From positions 1 to 35,880 of the forward strand of contig CANJPZ010000023.1 of the NCBI GenBank assembly GCA_947476325.1: a stretch of DNA of 35,880 bases. Direction: 5' to 3'. Within the stretch, counting starts at the first letter, position 1. Each line of letters opens with the position of its first letter. The position numbers were made by a program, and so were the translations under genes. Below the pieces are notes generated by a model, which searched no databases, was not told where the DNA came from, and saw only the letters and a program-made list of their open reading frames with translations. The stretch comes from Caulobacteraceae bacterium. GTDB lineage: Bacteria; Pseudomonadota; Alphaproteobacteria; Caulobacterales; Caulobacteraceae. Below, piece by piece: positions 33,242-35,880 of this stretch.

Positions 33242-35880
33242 CTAGAAGCTGATCAGGTGATCGGCGCCGTCCAGACCTGCGCCGGGATGGTCGAACCAGC
33301 CGGCATAGGTTGCTGAGCTGAACCCGTTGGCGGTCAGGTAGTCGATGACCTGCTGCTGGCTCTGGTAGTTGGCATAGCGGATGTTGCCGTCGGCATGCAT
33401 GTAGGCATGCAGGTAGGCGGTGCCGTCGGTCAGCGAGAAATAGACTTCCTGCAGACCGTCATGGTCGTAGTCGCCGGCGCCCAAGATGCCGTGGATGTTC
33501 TCGATGAACAGGTCGTTCTGGAGGCGGCGCTGGCTGTCGTTGTCTGAGCCGGCCACCACTGTACCGTTGGCCACCAGGGGATCGGTGTAGATGCCGACCA
33601 CGCGGGTATCGCCCGCCCAGCCGTGGTCGTCGAAGTATACCAGGCCGTCTTCAGCCGGGCCGATGCTGGTCCAGCGGCCGTTGTCCCGGTTGACGAAGAT
33701 CTGCTCCAGATCACCATCGCCCTGCAGGTCCACCTGGCCGATGCGCAGCCAGCCGTTCGGCTGGCCGACATCGTTGCCGTCAAAGTCGCGGATCGCGGAC
33801 ATGAAGGTGTCGGGGTCAGCGGTGATGTTGATCGATACCCCGTCGCCTGGCCGGAAGTGCACGGTCTGGTCGGCGAATTTGAAGAACTCGACATTGACCA
33901 GGGTGTCGATCCCGTCGGGGCCGGTGACGGTGGCGACGCTGCCCTGGTGGGTGATGACATAGGCTGATCGATTACCCGTGAAGACGGCGGTATCGATATT
34001 GGCGCCGCCGTCGAAGGCGTCATTGCCCGGCCCGCCGGACAGGGTATCGGCTCCGCCCGTTCCGGCTAGGTTAGGCGCCGCAGCGGTAGTGAAGTCGTAT
34101 CCCGCCTCGCCGGCAAAGGCGTTGCCGGCGGAGTCCCGCACCGCGCCGGAAGCGAACACAACCGCGTATTGGGTCGCGGGGCCAAGGTCCGCCGAGGGGG
34201 CCAGGGTCAGGACGGCGCCGTTGAAACTGAGCCTGCCGCTGGTTGCGACATCAAAGGTCTCGATCGTGACGCCGCCGGTGGTCTGCAGGAGGATGGGGCC
34301 AGATCCAGCGCTGACCGCCTCGGAGAATGTCACGACAATATTCGAGCTTGCTGCAACACCGGTCGCGCCGTCAGCCGGCGTGAAGGACAGGGCGGTCGGC
34401 GCGCGGGTGTCGAAGGCCTGGGCCGCGGCGGATGCAGCGGCGTTCGGGTTGCCGGCGGTATCGGTAACGGCAGCCGCGCGAAGGGACAGGCCAAGGCTGG
34501 ATTCGCCGCCTGCTGTTGGCGCAACCGTGACTGAATAGCTTGAGCCCGAGCCGGTGATCGCACCGAGCGTTCCGCCGGTGATGGTGAAGTCGTCGGCTGC
34601 CAGGCCGGTGACGTTTTCGCTGAAAGCCAGGGCGTAGGTCACGGTTCCGGTGGCGACGCCGGTGATGTTGTCCGTGATCGCGACGGTCGGCACTAGGGTG
34701 TCGAAGGCCTGGCTGCCCGACACAGCCGCCACGCTTGTGTTGCCGGCGGCATCGGTAACAGCTGCGGCGCGCAGGGAAAGGCCCAGAGCACCCTCGGCGC
34801 CTGCGGTCGGGGTCACCGCCACTGCATAGCCAGCGCCAGACCCGGTGGTCGCGCCGAGTGTTCCGCCGGTGATGGTGAAGTCGTCGGCTGCCAGGCCGGT
34901 GACGTTTTCGCTGAAGGTCAGGCTGTAGGTCACAGGCCCGGTGGCTGTGCCGGGCGTGTTGTCGGTGATGGTCACGCCGGGGGGCAGGGTGTCGAAGGCC
35001 TGCGCCGCGGCCGCGGCTGCGATGTTGGGGTTGCCGGCGGCGTCGATGACGGTGCCGGCGTTCAGAGTCAGGCCCAGACTGGCTTCGGTATTGGCCGAGG
35101 GCGCGACGATGACTGAATAGCTGGTTCCCGATCCCGTAACGGAACTGACCGCGCCGTTGGTGACCGCAAAGTCGCCGGCGGCGAGGCCGGTGACGCTTTC
35201 GCTGAAGGTCAGGCTGTAGGTGACGTTTCCGGTGGCGACGCCGGGGATGTTGTCAGTGATAGTCACCGTCGGCGCGCGGGTGTCGAAGGCTTGCGCGGCG
35301 GCCGAGATTGCGGCGTTCGGGTTGCCGGCGGCGTCCGTCACCGCTGAGGCGCGCAGCGACAGGTCAAGGTTGGCCTCGCTACCTGGTGTGGGGGCAACCG
35401 CCACCAAATAGGTCGAGCCTGACCCGCCGACGGAACTGACCGCGCCGCCGGCGATGGTGAAATCGTCAGCGACCAGCCCCGTGACGCTCTCGCTGAAGGC
35501 CAGAGTGTAGGTCACGGTTCCGGTGGCGACGCCGGGGGTGTTGTCGGTGATGGACACCGTCGGCGCCAGGGTGTCGTTGGCCTGGGACTGGGCCTGGACG
35601 ACGGCGTTGGCGTTGCCGGCCGCGTCGGTCACGGCGCCAGCCCGCAAGGTCAGACCCAGGTTGATCTCGCTGTTCGGGGTGGGCGCGACGACGACAGAAT
35701 AGCTGGAGCCGGAGCCGCTGACGGAGCTCAGGGTTCCATTGGTGATGGTGAAGTCGTCGGCTGCCAGGCCGGTGACCGTCTCGCTGAAGGTCAGGGTGTA
35801 GGTGACGTTGCCGTTCGCCACACCGGAGACGTTGTCGGTGATGGTGACCGTCGGGGCCAGGGTGTCGAACGTCTGGGCGG
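33242..35880 (-). CDS. Giant Ig-repeat, RTX and FG-GAP-like secreted or surface protein, partial (cut by right edge)
   Basis: About 878 residues of the C-terminal part are visible; the frame runs off the right edge, so the start is not in the window (a GTG at 35821 is internal). From the right: five Ig-like repeats of 97 residues (start DT.APTV.ITDN.(P/T)G.ATG.VTY, then F(S/A)(E/D)(S/N)VTGL and DAAGN), one SbsA-type Ig domain (ALSFTPADGATGVA), an RTX-like stretch GGADTLSGGPGNDAFDGGAN, then FG-GAP-like repeats (DFDGNDVGQPNGW, VDLQGDGDLEQIF, GDYDHDGLQEVYF) and a C-terminal end. RTX repeats and the C-terminal end fit type I secretion. It would be an adhesin or surface layer-like protein. It is convergent with the PQQ enzyme, with a 10-bp gap. 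Confidence 0.85.
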   Translation of the reverse strand, partial: AQTFDTLAPTVTITDNVSGVANGNVTYTLTFSETVTGLAADDFTITNGTLSSVSGSGSSYSVVVAPTPNSEINLGLTLRAGAVTDAAGNANAVVQAQSQANDTLAPTVSITDNTPGVATGTVTYTLAFSESVTGLVADDFTIAGGAVSSVGGSGSTYLVAVAPTPGSEANLDLSLRASAVTDAAGNPNAAISAAAQAFDTRAPTVTITDNIPGVATGNVTYSLTFSESVTGLAAGDFAVTNGAVSSVTGSGTSYSVIVAPSANTEASLGLTLNAGTVIDAAGNPNIAAAAAAQAFDTLPPGVTITDNTPGTATGPVTYSLTFSENVTGLAADDFTITGGTLGATTGSGAGYAVAVTPTAGAEGALGLSLRAAAVTDAAGNTSVAAVSGSQAFDTLVPTVAITDNITGVATGTVTYALAFSENVTGLAADDFTITGGTLGAITGSGSSYSVTVAPTAGGESSLGLSLRAAAVTDTAGNPNAAASAAAQAFDTRAPTALSFTPADGATGVAASSNIVVTFSEAVSAGSGPILLQTTGGVTIETFDVATSGRLSFNGAVLTLAPSADLGPATQYAVVFASGAVRDSAGNAFAGEAGYDFTTAAAPNLAGTGGADTLSGGPGNDAFDGGANIDTAVFTGNRSAYVITHQGSVATVTGPDGIDTLVNVEFFKFADQTVHFRPGDGVSINITADPDTFMSAIRDFDGNDVGQPNGWLRIGQVDLQGDGDLEQIFVNRDNGRWTSIGPAEDGLVYFDDHGWAGDTRVVGIYTDPLVANGTVVAGSDNDSQRRLQNDLFIENIHGILGAGDYDHDGLQEVYFSLTDGTAYLHAYMHADGNIRYANYQSQQQVIDYLTANGFSSATYAGWFDHPGAGLDGADHLISF
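34407..35861 (-). repeat. Tandem array of five 291-bp (97-aa) Ig-domain repeats
   Basis: The marker GTGTCG(A/T) occurs at 34407, 34698, 34989, 35280, 35571 and 35862, always exactly 291 bp apart, so the unit is 97 codons and the array has kept a strict length. The five complete units lie in the coding frame of the giant protein and differ at many bases, so they are diverged but length-locked. A sixth unit starts at 35862 and runs off the edge. Confidence 0.9.

Noticed and set aside
34407-35861. CRISPR array or VNTR at the right end
   Set aside because: The 291-bp units are in frame, diverged and encode Ig domains; there are no short spacers.

Overview
The window is GC-rich, densely coding DNA from what looks like an alphaproteobacterium, most likely a Caulobacterales (Caulobacter/Phenylobacterium-like) or related sphingomonad-type organism. 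The guess rests on the mix of a TonB-dependent receptor, PepSY membrane proteins, several exported proteins with a GHPD(L/I)QGxWTN motif, a NodT-type efflux lipoprotein and a cytochrome c-PQQ propeller protein. It is not proven by any marker gene. I see no rRNA, tRNA, CRISPR array, phage or IS element, and no intergenic gap exceeds about 300 bp.

Region 1 (1-12222) looks like a metal and redox envelope island. On the minus strand lie a c'-like cytochrome lipoprotein, a DUF3147 membrane protein, a HupE/UreJ-type metal permease with its membrane-anchored partner, a second c'-like cytochrome lipoprotein and a PepSY membrane protein, then a gene cut by the left edge. On the plus strand follow a ChrA chromate-type transporter and two tandem SRPBCC secreted proteins. 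Next is a divergent pair: a membrane-anchored winged-helix regulator (minus) against a TonB-dependent receptor plus PepSY protein (plus). Three of these transcription units carry the same GTAAC-N5-GTAA direct repeat, always in the same orientation to the gene it precedes and with its target-proximal edge about 76-107 bp upstream of that gene's start. I think it is an undescribed operator of an OmpR-like winged-helix regulator, perhaps the one encoded here.

Region 2 (12443-18728) holds an exported FKBP prolyl isomerase, a fumarylacetoacetate hydrolase-family enzyme, three paralogues of an exported family of unknown function (a fourth, more divergent one may be cut by the left edge) and a Tat-like exported protein of unknown function. 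Several of these, and the two SRPBCC proteins, carry Gly/Arg/Ala-rich low-complexity segments. Region 3 (18725-23582) is an EmrAB-type drug efflux operon with a NodT-like outer-membrane lipoprotein and a divergent TetR regulator; an ACCGTACGGT palindrome lies between them.

Region 4 (23635-25825) has a two-helix small membrane protein, an amidohydrolase and a SYLF-domain protein. Region 5 (25836-31168) is a tight six-gene minus-strand array: phnC-phnD-phnE, then an APH-type kinase, a DUF6285 protein and an acyl-CoA dehydrogenase. The last three match the gene order of the levulinate-type 4-hydroxyacyl-CoA phosphorylation system (LvaABC). Region 6 (31336-35880) has a cytochrome c-PQQ dehydrogenase of the polyvinyl-alcohol-dehydrogenase type and, convergent with it, a huge Ig-repeat/RTX/FG-GAP-like surface or secreted protein that runs off the right edge.
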